64,000 nt of DNA from Borreliella mayonii (GCF_001945665.1 NZ_CP015780.1:558001-622000); one strand, 5' to 3'. Positions 8,794 through 18,112 are shown, numbered from the stretch's first letter. A program made the numbers and translations. The notes: generated by a model not told the origin, from the sequence alone.

Positions 8794-10671
8794 GTGGAGT
8801 TTGCAAGTTTGACAAATGTGGATGCGCATGAATTTTGGGCTTTGCCGGTTTGCTGTAATGCTAAAGATTCTATTATTGAGGATTTTGGCTTTGTAGATGA
8901 GCATGTAGATTCAATTTTTAGCATCAGTTATAAAGATAATATAACTTTAAAGTTTAGAGATTTTGTTGATTCTAATGAATTTAATTTAAAGCTTTTTGAT
9001 AATAAAATAAGCTTTGAAGGTCAAATTCCTTTGGTTTTGTATTCAGATAATTTGGATTATTTGTTAAAAGCAGAAAAAAGTGTTCTTTTTAATCTAAGAG
9101 TTGGCGAAATGAGTAATAGTTATTCTTCTGGATTTACAAAGAAAGAATCTGGAACTTGCAATGTTTTGAATGCTTGTTATAAATTTAGTGATTACAATAG
9201 TTTTTCAGACGACTTTATTTTAGTTAAAATATTTTTTGATTCTGAAAATTTAATTATTGATGCTAATGTAGACAATATTTCTTTTTTGAAATTTTTTATT
9301 AGTGAAAATTTTGGTGTAAGTAAAGATAAAATAAAAATTAATTCTATTGATAATTACTGGGCTAGTTCTATTTTTCCTATTTCTTTTAATGCAATTTTAC
9401 AAGGCATTGTAATTGCAAAAAAAATTAATAAAAAGGTTAATGTTGTTTACTACAAAAGACATTTTGGAATTTTAGATAATTTAAATTTAACTTTTTCAGT
9501 TTCTAATTGTTTATTGGCAGATAATAAGCTTTCAAAGATTATTTTAGAAATTATAATAAATAGACCTTTAAATTTTTTATATAAGTTTTATTTTAAATTT
9601 ATTAATAATATTTTCAAAAATTTGTTTTTTGATGGGTTTTTAGAAATTTTTTTTATTGAAAATAAAAGTGATTTTATTTTTTTTTATGATAATCTTTTGG
9701 CATTTGAGACTTCTGTTTATAATTTTATTTATTCCAATTTTTATAATCTTGCTTTATCGATGTCTTGTGAGCCAATAGGTTATTTGCTTACTCAAATTAA
9801 AGGCGATTATACTAGTTTTTTAAAAATTTTTAAAAAACTAGATTTAAAAAATTCTTTAATAAAGAAATCTTCTGTTTTAAGTGTTAATAAGGATTATAAT
9901 ATTTTTAATACTAGCCGAAGGGGAGTTGGTTTTGCCTATTTGAATTCAAACACTTATTTTTTAAGTGAAGAGCAATGTGTTGTTGCTTTCTTGTATAAGG
10001 ATGGATTAAATGTATTTTTGCCCTACAGCATTATTGACAACAATTTAAGCAACTATTTAAAAAATAGTTTGGCTAAAACATTGGGCTTTGCTTATAGCAG
10101 TGTAAATTTTTTGATAGACGATAGCGTATTAGATTTTTCTAATTTTTATAATCTTCTTTTCAAAGATCCTTATTTTATTGAAAAAGCAATTTTAAATATT
10201 AGGGATAATTTTTCTTCTTTGATGGGTACGGATTTTATAAATGAATATCCTGTTGTTTTTAAGAAAAAAATAGCTATTAGTGATGTTAATGATTGTATGC
10301 TTGGGTGTTCTGTTGAACTTAAATTTGAATTTTATTCTCTTAGCGCTGTTTTTAGTAATGTAAGCTTTTTTGTAGAGCAAGGCAAATTTATCAAGCTTAA
10401 GTTAAATAACAAAAGAATTCGTACAATATTTGGGTTAGCGGTCGATTATGTATTTTGCCGTGCTAATGTAAGTTGCGATATTAAAGATTGTTTAACCTTG
10501 GAGTTTATTGAAGATGGTGAGTTTGTTTTTTCTTTTAGAAGTGTTTTTATTGTTTCTGTTTCTGCAATTCGAACTGCTTTGATTCAGGTATTTGATTTTA
10601 ATGCAAGCAGCACGCCTCTTGATTTTGAAGAAATTTTAAATAGTTGGAGTATAAAAATTGACATTAATTAA
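8794..10671 (+). CDS. Degenerate xanthine dehydrogenase-family molybdopterin-subunit-like protein
   Basis: 625 residues, Phe/Ser/Asn-rich, with no signal peptide. Family likeness shows in two places. Residues 161-222 follow the XDH layout (FISENFGVSKDKIKI, then an Ala/Ile helix, then KKVNVVYYKR). Residues 588-615 (SAIRTALIQVFDFNASSTPL) resemble the family C-terminus (A.xNAI.dA.G....LPltPe.il). The Gly-rich GGGFGGKE cofactor loop is replaced by a sequence around DNYWASSIFP (186-195), and the GEPP catalytic-Glu region by FSFRSVFI. It therefore probably lacks normal molybdopterin chemistry. The GTG at 8794 is used; a TTG at 8809 with GGAG nine bases before it is an alternative. It overlaps the small-subunit gene by 14 bases. 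Confidence 0.6.
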   Translation: MEFASLTNVDAHEFWALPVCCNAKDSIIEDFGFVDEHVDSIFSISYKDNITLKFRDFVDSNEFNLKLFDNKISFEGQIPLVLYSDNLDYLLKAEKSVLFNLRVGEMSNSYSSGFTKKESGTCNVLNACYKFSDYNSFSDDFILVKIFFDSENLIIDANVDNISFLKFFISENFGVSKDKIKINSIDNYWASSIFPISFNAILQGIVIAKKINKKVNVVYYKRHFGILDNLNLTFSVSNCLLADNKLSKIILEIIINRPLNFLYKFYFKFINNIFKNLFFDGFLEIFFIENKSDFIFFYDNLLAFETSVYNFIYSNFYNLALSMSCEPIGYLLTQIKGDYTSFLKIFKKLDLKNSLIKKSSVLSVNKDYNIFNTSRRGVGFAYLNSNTYFLSEEQCVVAFLYKDGLNVFLPYSIIDNNLSNYLKNSLAKTLGFAYSSVNFLIDDSVLDFSNFYNLLFKDPYFIEKAILNIRDNFSSLMGTDFINEYPVVFKKKIAISDVNDCMLGCSVELKFEFYSLSAVFSNVSFFVEQGKFIKLKLNNKRIRTIFGLAVDYVFCRANVSCDIKDCLTLEFIEDGEFVFSFRSVFIVSVSAIRTALIQVFDFNASSTPLDFEEILNSWSIKIDIN

Positions 10672-11125
10672 TTTTAATTTAAATGGAGAGAGTATTTCAA
10701 AAAAGATTAGTCTTTCTTTTGGGACTAGAAATCTTTTGGATTCTATTTTTTTTGCCAAGAGTAATAGTTTAGAGTACATGTTTAATAACAGATTTTTTTT
10801 AATTTTGCTGGATTTTAAGCTTGTTTATTCTGATTTAATTCCTGCTTTTATTTTGAATGGTCGTAGTGTGGTTACCCTTGAAGGACTCAAGAAAAAAAGT
10901 TTTTATAAGCACATGCAAAAGATTTTATTAGAAGATGATTTTAATTTTTGTAGCAATTGTTTTGAATCTAATATTTTGCTGTTTTATTACTTTTTGGAAA
11001 ACGAGATTGTAAGCAAATCAGATATTTTAGGCTATAGAAATTCATTAAAATGTAATTGTATGGATGTTAATACTTTTTTATCTCTCTATTTGAAGGCTGA
11101 AGAATTGTATAGAAAAAATGGCTAA
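10658..11125 (+). CDS. Xanthine dehydrogenase-family iron-sulfur-subunit-like protein, one cluster motif lost
   Basis: 155 residues, the normal size of the [2Fe-2S] subunit of molybdenum hydroxylases. It begins INFNLNGESI (family ItF.vNGe.v). It has LNGRSVVTLEGL (63-77; family vnG..v.TiEGL) and then C98-x2-C101 and C132-x-C134, with 30 residues between the pairs. That is the layout of the family's second cluster (C-x2-C-x31-C-x-C). The region 28-62 that should hold the plant-ferredoxin cysteines contains none. The start is TTG with GGAG eight bases upstream. It overlaps the flanking genes by 14 and 8 bases. Confidence 0.62.
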   Translation: MTLINFNLNGESISKKISLSFGTRNLLDSIFFAKSNSLEYMFNNRFFLILLDFKLVYSDLIPAFILNGRSVVTLEGLKKKSFYKHMQKILLEDDFNFCSNCFESNILLFYYFLENEIVSKSDILGYRNSLKCNCMDVNTFLSLYLKAEELYRKNG

Positions 11126-11987
11126 TGTTAAGGTTTATTACCCTGAAAGTTTTAATATACTGTCTAATTTATTTAACAAAAATTTAAATAATTATATCAT
11201 TTATAATGAGCTAGATTTTAAAAAAAATCCTAATTTATTTGATATAGAAACACTCATTGATAATTTTTTTATTGTTGGTAATTTTGAAAAATTTAATAAG
11301 GTGTCTTTAAGGGGTAATTTTCTTGAGATGGGGCCATGTGTTACTTACAACGAGATACTTCAGATTGGTAAGAAAAATATTCCAAGTTTGTTTTATGAAT
11401 TTATTTCAAAATTTAATGATAAAATATATTTAAATAGTATTAACCTTGCAAATGGGTTTTATTATAAAAACACTGTTTTTGATATTTATCCTTTGTTGTT
11501 AAGCCTTGATGCTCAAATTGAGTTTAAAAATGTTTTAACCAAAAAAACTTATGTTTTTAGTGCTTATAATTTAAATAGAGCCGAGTATATTGCAAATCGA
11601 AACACTGTTCTTGTTACTAAATTTAAATTTCCAATGATGAATTTATGGAACAGAAGCTTTTATCATAAAATATTTTTCAATACCTTGTCTTTTGACATTT
11701 TGGAAGAAGCAGACATTATTTTTATATGCATTCTTTTAAACATAAAAAGAGACATTATAAATGATTTTTTGTTAAAAATATTTTATGATGACAAGTTGAT
11801 AGTTATAAAGGATTTTCAGATTTTACTTTTAAACAAATCTTTGCCGCTTTCATTTTCTGAGATAGAAAATTCTCTTAAAATGTTGGATAAAAATATAAGA
11901 GATTCTAAAAATTTCAATATAGGAGAAAGAAATTTAAAGCTGATAAAGAATTTTTATTTAGACATATTAATGAGTTTTAATTTTTAA
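11118..11987 (+). CDS. Xanthine dehydrogenase-family FAD-subunit-like protein, degenerate
   Basis: 289 residues. Residues 62-135 track the FAD-binding subunit: LRGNFLEMGPCVTYNEILQI matches the family L.IGA.vTltEi, then IYLNSINLANGFYYKNT where the family has IRN.atiGGNla, then DIYPLLLSLDAQIEF, close to the family D..paLlaLdA.vel. The N-terminal AGGTD flavin loop is missing (NNYIIYNELDF there), and TIGGN has become NSINL. It is last in the three-gene overlapping set. Either it binds FAD unusually or not at all. The assignment rests on co-linearity with its two neighbours as much as on its own motifs. Confidence 0.55.
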   Translation: MANVKVYYPESFNILSNLFNKNLNNYIIYNELDFKKNPNLFDIETLIDNFFIVGNFEKFNKVSLRGNFLEMGPCVTYNEILQIGKKNIPSLFYEFISKFNDKIYLNSINLANGFYYKNTVFDIYPLLLSLDAQIEFKNVLTKKTYVFSAYNLNRAEYIANRNTVLVTKFKFPMMNLWNRSFYHKIFFNTLSFDILEEADIIFICILLNIKRDIINDFLLKIFYDDKLIVIKDFQILLLNKSLPLSFSEIENSLKMLDKNIRDSKNFNIGERNLKLIKNFYLDILMSFNF

Positions 11988-12126
11988 TTGTTCGAATAAG
12001 TTTAATTACTATCTTTATTATGCTATATTTCTTATATAAAGGGAATATATAATTTATTTTTATGTATTATAATGTAAAAAGTTAATCAAAAAAAAATAAT
12101 ATTCATAATGAGGGGTTTCTGTACTT

Positions 12127-12387
12127 ATGGTAAAAAAAGAAGCAATTATTAAGGCTGTAAACGGTTTGCATGTTAGGCCTGCATCAACTTTTGTAAAAAA
12201 AGCCAAAGAATATTCTAGTGAGATAACAATAGAATCTGACGGAAAGTCTGTTAGCGGGAAAAGTTTGTTCAGGCTTCAAACTTTGGAATTATCATCAGGT
12301 AAAAAGCTTTTGATATGTGCTGAGGGTGAGGATGAGGAGATTGCTGCTTCAGAGCTTGCAGAGCTTATCGAATCTTTTAAGGAATGA
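12127..12387 (+). CDS. ptsH: Phosphocarrier protein HPr
   Basis: 86 residues. The phospho-accepting His15 sits in NGLHVRPAS. The regulatory Ser46 region (GKSLFRLQTL) is also conserved, although I see no HPr kinase gene here. HPr passes phosphate from enzyme I to sugar-specific EIIA proteins, including the one encoded two genes downstream. GAGGGG lies 11 bases before the ATG, and a TATAAT is present at 12068-12073 in the 139-base upstream gap. Confidence 0.97.
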   Translation: MVKKEAIIKAVNGLHVRPASTFVKKAKEYSSEITIESDGKSVSGKSLFRLQTLELSSGKKLLICAEGEDEEIAASELAELIESFKE

Positions 12388-12407
12388 ATTTTAGAAGGAT
12401 TTAGGTT

Positions 12408-14144
12408 ATGACTTTATCGGGCAAAAGAATATCCAAAGGAATAGGTATTGGAGAAGTTCTTTGTATTAGGAAAAATTTTGATAAAATTATAAGTAGAGAA
12501 AAAATAGACTTTTCTCAAGTTGATAGCGAGATATCAAAATTCAATAAAGCGAAGTTAAAAGCAATTGAAGCGCTTAAGGATCTTGAGGGAAAAGCTGTGC
12601 TTCAATTTGGAGATGATAAAAAAGGTATTTTTGAAGGTCAGGTGTTGATCGTTGAAGACGATGAGCTTTCTGAGATTGTTATTGAGTTTATTACAAAGGA
12701 AAATTATAGTGCCGCTTATTCTATTTATTTAGCGTTTGAAAATTTGGTTAAAAGTGTAGAAGATTATAAAGATCCTTATTTAAAAGAAAGAGCGTCTGAT
12801 TATAGGGATATTAGAAATAGATTAATTTCTACCATTTTGGGTCAAGTAACCGATTTTTCTGAGATTAATAAAGATATTATTCTTGTTACCGAAGAATTAA
12901 CCCCATCTGATACCATGCAATTTGACTTAAATTATGTTAAAGGGTTTTTAACTGCGGTTGGGGGAGAAACTTCTCATGCTGCTATTTTGGCAAGAACAAT
13001 GGGGCTTCCAGCGCTTGTTATGACTTTGTTAGATATCGATGCGTTAAAGGATGGTGATAAAATAGTAATTGATGCAATATCTTCTATTGTTATTAAAAAT
13101 CCCTCTTCTGATGAGATTGATCTTTATGAAAGCAAGATTTTGCGCCAAGTAGAGATGGAAAAAGAGCTTTTTTCTTTAAAAGACAAAGATGCTGAAACAA
13201 AAGATGGCGTGAAAGTCTTTTTAAAGGCAAATATTGGAACACCTATTGATGTTGCCTATGTTAATAAATATGGTGTTGAGGGAATAGGTCTTTTTAGAAC
13301 AGAATTCTTATATATGAGATCTTTACAACCTCCAACAGAAGATGAGCAGTTTGAAACTTATAAGAGAGTTATAGAAATAATGGAAAAAAAGGGGGTTGTT
13401 ACGATTCGTACTCTTGATGTTGGCGGGGATAAAGAAATTCCTTATCTTAATTTTAAGAAAGAGGAGAATCCCTTTTTAGGCTTTCGGGCGCTTAGGATGT
13501 ATAGGGAATATGAGGAATTGATTCAAGCGCAGTTTAATGCTATTTTTAGGGCCAGTCATTATGGTAAGATAAGAGTAATGGTTCCTATGCTTACCAGATA
13601 TGAAGAGATTGAAACGATAGAATATTTTGTGAATAATGCAAAAATTAACTTAAAGTCTAGAGGTTTGCCTTTTGATGAAAATTTGGAAGTGGGTTGCATG
13701 ATAGAAGTTCCTTCTGCAGCTTTAATTTCTTCTAAACTTGCCAATAAATTAAATTTTTTTAGTATAGGGACTAACGATTTAACCCAATATGTTTTAGCTG
13801 TTGATCGTGGTAATCAAAAAATATCAAATTTATATGACAAGTATAATCCTGCTGTGCTGAAATTAATCAAAAAGGTTCTTGATGATGGAGTTAGTTCTGG
13901 AATTGATGTGTCTGTTTGTGGTGAGCTTGGAGGAGATGATGCTGGAGCGTTGCTTCTTGTAGGCCTTGGATTTAGGTCTTTGAGCATGATTCCTAGTGCT
14001 ACACTTAGAATTAAATATTTGCTTAAAAAGTACACAATAATGGAATTAGAAGAATTGGCAAATAGAGTTTTAAATAGTGATTCCGAGCAAGAAACTTTAA
14101 GTTATTTTGATAAATTTATAGGAGATTATTTATGGGGTTTTTAG
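12408..14144 (+). CDS. ptsI: PTS enzyme I (phosphoenolpyruvate-protein phosphotransferase)
   Basis: 578 residues, full length. It transfers phosphate from PEP to HPr. The active His (about residue 190) is in GGETSHAAILARTMGLPA. The PEP-binding barrel shows GLFRTEFLYM, RTLDVGGDKE and the C-terminal Cys-containing VSVCGELGGDD. It lies 20 bases after ptsH and overlaps crr by 13 bases, so the three general PTS components form one operon. Confidence 0.97.
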   Translation: MTLSGKRISKGIGIGEVLCIRKNFDKIISREKIDFSQVDSEISKFNKAKLKAIEALKDLEGKAVLQFGDDKKGIFEGQVLIVEDDELSEIVIEFITKENYSAAYSIYLAFENLVKSVEDYKDPYLKERASDYRDIRNRLISTILGQVTDFSEINKDIILVTEELTPSDTMQFDLNYVKGFLTAVGGETSHAAILARTMGLPALVMTLLDIDALKDGDKIVIDAISSIVIKNPSSDEIDLYESKILRQVEMEKELFSLKDKDAETKDGVKVFLKANIGTPIDVAYVNKYGVEGIGLFRTEFLYMRSLQPPTEDEQFETYKRVIEIMEKKGVVTIRTLDVGGDKEIPYLNFKKEENPFLGFRALRMYREYEELIQAQFNAIFRASHYGKIRVMVPMLTRYEEIETIEYFVNNAKINLKSRGLPFDENLEVGCMIEVPSAALISSKLANKLNFFSIGTNDLTQYVLAVDRGNQKISNLYDKYNPAVLKLIKKVLDDGVSSGIDVSVCGELGGDDAGALLLVGLGFRSLSMIPSATLRIKYLLKKYTIMELEELANRVLNSDSEQETLSYFDKFIGDYLWGF

Positions 14145-14701
14145 ATTTTTTTAAAAAAACCGCTACATTGGATTTGATTGCTCCGATTAGTGGAAAAGTT
14201 ATGTCAATTGATAAGGTTCCCGATGAAGCGTTTGCTGAAAAAATAGTTGGTGATGGAATTGCAATTCTTCCAACAAGCAATGAGTTGTTAGCGCCTTGTG
14301 ATGGGAAAATAGGTAAAATTTTTAAAACTAATCATGCCTTTAGCCTTGAAACTAAAGAGGGTGTTGAAATTTTTGTTCATTTTGGAATTAATACCCTTAA
14401 TTTAAATGGCAAAGGTTTTACAAGAGTTGCTGAAGAGGGCATTAATGTTAAACAAGGTGAAGTTATTATTAGGCTTGATCTTGAATATTTAAAAGAGCAT
14501 TCAGAATCCGTTATTACTCCGGTTGTTATTGCAAATTCTGATGAAGTTTCAAGCATAGAATATTCTTTTGGAAAGCTTGAAAATGATACTGAATATATTT
14601 TGTTATCCTCAACTGTTTTGACAGAAGAAATTAGGCATAAAATATCTCAAACAAAGCCTGTTACAGCAGGCAAAGATTTAGTGTTGCGAGTTAAAAAGTA
14701 A
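14132..14701 (+). CDS. crr: PTS glucose-type enzyme IIA
   Basis: 189 residues with the EIIA-Glc fold. It opens with LIAPISGKVMSIDKVPDEAF, then CDGKIGKIFKTNHAFSLET with the conserved His68, and FVHFGINTLNLNGKGF with the phospho-His83. It is a stand-alone soluble protein, so it must serve separate EIICB permeases encoded elsewhere. A short amphipathic N-terminus (MGFLDFFKK) resembles the membrane-touching helix of enteric IIA-Glc. The stop codon lies inside the terminator palindrome. Confidence 0.95.
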   Translation: MGFLDFFKKTATLDLIAPISGKVMSIDKVPDEAFAEKIVGDGIAILPTSNELLAPCDGKIGKIFKTNHAFSLETKEGVEIFVHFGINTLNLNGKGFTRVAEEGINVKQGEVIIRLDLEYLKEHSESVITPVVIANSDEVSSIEYSFGKLENDTEYILLSSTVLTEEIRHKISQTKPVTAGKDLVLRVKK

Positions 14702-14736
14702 AAAGAGAGAGTTTTAAACTCTCTCTTTTTACTTTT
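14694..14736. terminator. Perfect 21-bp palindrome, bidirectional terminator between crr and htpG
   Basis: Arms 14694-14714 and 14716-14736 are perfect reverse complements around one central base. The core is AAAAAGAGAGAGTTT paired with AAACTCTCTCTTTTT. Each strand ends in a T-rich tail, so it can act for both convergent genes. The crr stop codon (14699-14701) is part of the left arm, and the htpG stop begins 2 bases past the right arm. Confidence 0.85.
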
Positions 14737-14738
14737 AA

Positions 14739-16589
14739 TTATAACAAGTCCTTTTCTATAAGTTCGTTTATTATATTTATGAATTTCCTTGGATTTTTGC
14801 TAGGCATTCCTGAAGTTAGCATAGCTTCCTCAAAAAGTAGAATACTTATTTTTTCTAATTTTTCAGGTTCTAGATTTTTTAAATTTTGGACTATTTTGTT
14901 ATTAGGGTTTAATTCAAGTATTGGTTTAATTTCTTTTACTTCTTGTCCCATTGACAGCATGATTTTTTGCATTTGGTAAGTTGGATCATTGCTATCAATT
15001 ATTATTGCTGAAGGCTCTTTTATCAGTGTTGCTGATAAATTGACTTCTTTTATGTGGTCCTTAAGGATTTCTTTTACTTTTGTAAGGGTATCTTTGAATT
15101 CTTCTTCAATTTTTTTGAAATTTTCATCTTTTAATTCGTTGCTAGTTTCATTTTTGTTTATTGCCTTTAGTTTTAATCCTTCGTATTCTGGAATTAGATT
15201 TAAGATAGCCTCATCAAGTTCATCGTCCATGATTAGGATTTCAAATCCTTTTTCTTTATAAGCAGTTACTATTGGGTTTTCTTTTAATATATTTTCTTTA
15301 CCACCTGTTATATAGTAAATGCTTTTTTGGCTTTCATTCATTCTTTCTTTATACTCTTTAAAAGACACAAACCCATCTACACTTGAAGATTTAAATCTTA
15401 TTAATGAGATAAGTTTTTCTCTGTTTTCAAAGTCAGAATAAACACCTTCTTTAATGCATCTCCCAAATTCTTTAGAAAACTCTGAAAATTTTTCAGAGTT
15501 TTTTTTGCTTAGCTTTTCAAGCTCGCTTAGTATTTTTTTTACAGAAGATGATTTTATTTTAGATAAAATTTTATTTTGCTGTAAAATTTCTCTACTTACA
15601 TTAAGCGGTAAATCTTGGCAATCTATAATTCCTTTTATAAATCTTAGATAGTTTGGAAGTAAACTGCCTTCAGAATCTGTAATAAAGATTCTATTTATAA
15701 ATAGCTTTACCCCAGGTTTAGTGTTTGGGTAATATAAATCATAAGGAGCTTTACTTGGGACATAAAATAAATTAGTATATTCTAAATTTCCTTCGGCTTT
15801 TGTATGAATATGCATCAATGGGTTTTCATAATCAAAGGTTGTATTTTTATAAAATTCATTGTATTCTTCTGCTTTAATTTCGCTTTTATTTTTTGTCCAA
15901 AGAGCAGTGGTTTCATTTAATTTTTCTTCTTTTTCTTCTATTCCCTCTTGTTTCCCGTCCTTCATTATAGGTTCGCTGTATTTAATATAAATGGGATAAT
16001 TTATGTGATTTGAATATTTTTTGATAATTTCTTGAATTTTCCATTTATTGGCATACTCAAGGCCTTCTTTATTAAGATAAAGTTTTATTTCTGTGCCTGT
16101 CTCTTCTTTTTTTGCTTTTTCTATTTCATATCCTGTTTTACCGTCGCTAGACCAAATATAAGCGTAGCTTTCTAGCGCTTTTTTTGATGTAACTTCTACT
16201 TTTTCTGATACTATGAATGCACTGTAAAATCCAACTCCAAACTGGCCAATTAAACTTGCAGATTTTTTTTCATCTTGTTTTAAATTGTTAATAAATTCTT
16301 TAGTTCCTGATTTTGCAATTACTCCAAGATGATTAGTTAAATCTTGTTCATCCATTCCTATTCCATTATCTTTAATTAGGATGCTTTTATCATCAAATGA
16401 TATTTCTATTTTTGGTTCTAGAGTAATGTTTTTAAATTTTTCGTTTGTCAAGCTTAAAAACTTGAGTTTATCAATGGCGTCAGACGCATTTGATACCAAT
16501 TCTCTTAAAAATATTTCTTTATGGGAGTAAAGAGAGTGGATGATTAAATAAAGCAAATCATTTACTTCTGTATCAAATTGTTTTTTCAT
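14739..16589 (-). CDS. htpG: Chaperone HtpG (Hsp90)
   Basis: 616 residues from the ATG at 16589, which begins MKKQFDTEVNDLLYLIIHSLY as Hsp90 should and has AAGGA upstream. Extension to the next upstream start would add 34 non-conserved residues. The GHKL ATPase motifs are present: LVSNASDAIDKL, DNGIGMD, IAKSGT and GQFGVGFYSAF. Middle-domain signatures include LYYPNTKPGVKLFINRIF and the Arg-containing LPLNVSREILQ. It is a cytoplasmic ATP-dependent folding chaperone. It is divergent from gnd across 112 bases. Confidence 0.97.
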   Translation of the reverse strand: MKKQFDTEVNDLLYLIIHSLYSHKEIFLRELVSNASDAIDKLKFLSLTNEKFKNITLEPKIEISFDDKSILIKDNGIGMDEQDLTNHLGVIAKSGTKEFINNLKQDEKKSASLIGQFGVGFYSAFIVSEKVEVTSKKALESYAYIWSSDGKTGYEIEKAKKEETGTEIKLYLNKEGLEYANKWKIQEIIKKYSNHINYPIYIKYSEPIMKDGKQEGIEEKEEKLNETTALWTKNKSEIKAEEYNEFYKNTTFDYENPLMHIHTKAEGNLEYTNLFYVPSKAPYDLYYPNTKPGVKLFINRIFITDSEGSLLPNYLRFIKGIIDCQDLPLNVSREILQQNKILSKIKSSSVKKILSELEKLSKKNSEKFSEFSKEFGRCIKEGVYSDFENREKLISLIRFKSSSVDGFVSFKEYKERMNESQKSIYYITGGKENILKENPIVTAYKEKGFEILIMDDELDEAILNLIPEYEGLKLKAINKNETSNELKDENFKKIEEEFKDTLTKVKEILKDHIKEVNLSATLIKEPSAIIIDSNDPTYQMQKIMLSMGQEVKEIKPILELNPNNKIVQNLKNLEPEKLEKISILLFEEAMLTSGMPSKNPRKFINIINELIEKDLL

Positions 16590-16701
16590 GCAATTTTTCC
16601 TTTTCAATTTAATCTTTACTTTTTTTATAATATAACATAATCTAAAAATAATAAATAAAGCAATTTGTTTAAAATAGAAAATTAGAATCAAGGAGAATGC
16701 A

Positions 16702-18096
16702 ATGGATGTAGGAATTTATGGACTTGGTGTTATGGGCGGCAATTTAGCTCTAAATATTGCTGATAACGGTTTTAATGTTTCTGTTTACAATAGAGATAGT
16801 GAAAAAACTGAAATTTTTGTTAAACAAAATTCTCATAAAAAGATAAATGGCTTTAAAGATATTGAATCTTTTGTTAAAAGCTTGAAAACTCCAAAAAAAA
16901 TTATCTTAATGGTGACAAGTTCGGCTGTAGAAAAGGTTGTTGAACAAATTTTACCCTTTATGAATAAATCAGACATAATTATTGATGGTGGAAATTCTCA
17001 TTATAAGAGCACAATGAGATTGGAAAAAGAATTGTTTGCCAGGGACATTTATTTTGTAGGACTTGGAATTTCTGGAGGGGATAGAGGGGCAAGATTTGGT
17101 CCTGCTTTAATGTATGGAGGAAGTAAATCAGCTTATGAAATTCTTGAGCCTATGTTAAATAAAATTGCAGCTAAAACTAAAAACAATGATATTTGTTCAA
17201 CTTATATTGGAGAGAACGGGTCTGGACACTATGTTAAAATGATACATAATGGAGTGGAATACGCTGATATGCAGCTTATCAGTGAGGTTTATTTCTTCAT
17301 GAAAAAAGCTTTCAATTTAGATAATTCAAAAATTTCTGAAGTTTTTGAAAAGTGGAATGAAGGCGATCTTTCAGGTTATTTACTAGAAATAACTTCTAAG
17401 ATTCTCAGGTATAAAGAAAATAATGAATATTTAGTTGATAAGATTTTAGACATTGCAAATCAAAAAGGCACTGGTGTTTGGACATCTATTGACGCTCTTG
17501 AATCTAGTATGCCTGTAAATTTAATTGTTGAATCCGTTTTTTCAAGATTTATGTCGGGGTTAAAACATGAAAGGATTATTGCCAGCGATTTGCTTAAGAT
17601 GGATACTGCTTCTTTTGAGTTTGAGCTTAGTGATTGGATTTTAGATCTTTATTATGCTCTTTTGGTTTCAAAAATAGTAGCTTATGCTCAAGGTTTTATG
17701 ATGCTTAAGACTGCATCTGTGAATTATGGTTGGGATTTAAATTTGGGTAAAATTTCTTTGGTTTGGAGAGAGGGTTGTATTATTCGTAGCAGCTTTTTAG
17801 ATAAGATTAAATTAGCTTATGATAAAAATCCTCATCTTATTAATTTGCTTTTTGATGATTATTTTTTGGATTTATTAAAAAATAATCACAAGTCTTTAAG
17901 AAGAATAATTTCAAAGGCTAGTGAAATTGGGATTCCTTTGCCGGCATTTTATGCCAGCCTTTCGTTTTTAGATTCTTATTCCACTAATTATCTGCCTTCT
18001 AATCTAATTCAAGCACAAAGAGATTTTTTTGGTGCTCATTCTTTTGAAAGATTAGATTCAAAACGAGGTGAATTTTTTCATAGCGATTGGCAATGA
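16702..18096 (+). CDS. gnd: 6-phosphogluconate dehydrogenase, decarboxylating
   Basis: Oxidises 6-phosphogluconate to ribulose-5-phosphate and CO2, giving NADPH for this fermentative organism. The 464 residues include the Rossmann motif GLGVMGGNLALNIADNG at the N-terminus, IDGGNSHY, GISGGDRGARFGPALMYGG with the substrate-binding Ser/Gly loop, and the catalytic K..HNG region (GHYVKMIHNGVEYADMQ). The C-terminal QAQRDFFGAHSFERLD is typical. AAGGAG lies 7 bases before the ATG. Confidence 0.97.
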   Translation: MDVGIYGLGVMGGNLALNIADNGFNVSVYNRDSEKTEIFVKQNSHKKINGFKDIESFVKSLKTPKKIILMVTSSAVEKVVEQILPFMNKSDIIIDGGNSHYKSTMRLEKELFARDIYFVGLGISGGDRGARFGPALMYGGSKSAYEILEPMLNKIAAKTKNNDICSTYIGENGSGHYVKMIHNGVEYADMQLISEVYFFMKKAFNLDNSKISEVFEKWNEGDLSGYLLEITSKILRYKENNEYLVDKILDIANQKGTGVWTSIDALESSMPVNLIVESVFSRFMSGLKHERIIASDLLKMDTASFEFELSDWILDLYYALLVSKIVAYAQGFMMLKTASVNYGWDLNLGKISLVWREGCIIRSSFLDKIKLAYDKNPHLINLLFDDYFLDLLKNNHKSLRRIISKASEIGIPLPAFYASLSFLDSYSTNYLPSNLIQAQRDFFGAHSFERLDSKRGEFFHSDWQ

Positions 18097-18112
18097 ATTT
18101 AATGAATTAGTA

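Noticed and set aside
8794..11987. Calling the XDH-like genes pseudogenes
   Set aside because: All three frames are open, tightly overlapped and normal in length for their subunits; motif loss without frame damage argues for retained function.
12045..12073. A full promoter for ptsH
   Set aside because: TATAAT at 12068-12073 is good, but 17 bases upstream reads AATATA, so only a -10 can be seen and the assignment is too weak to list.
16590..16691. 34-codon N-terminal extension of htpG
   Set aside because: The added residues are hydrophobic, not conserved in Hsp90, and the internal ATG has AAGGA and the expected family N-terminus.
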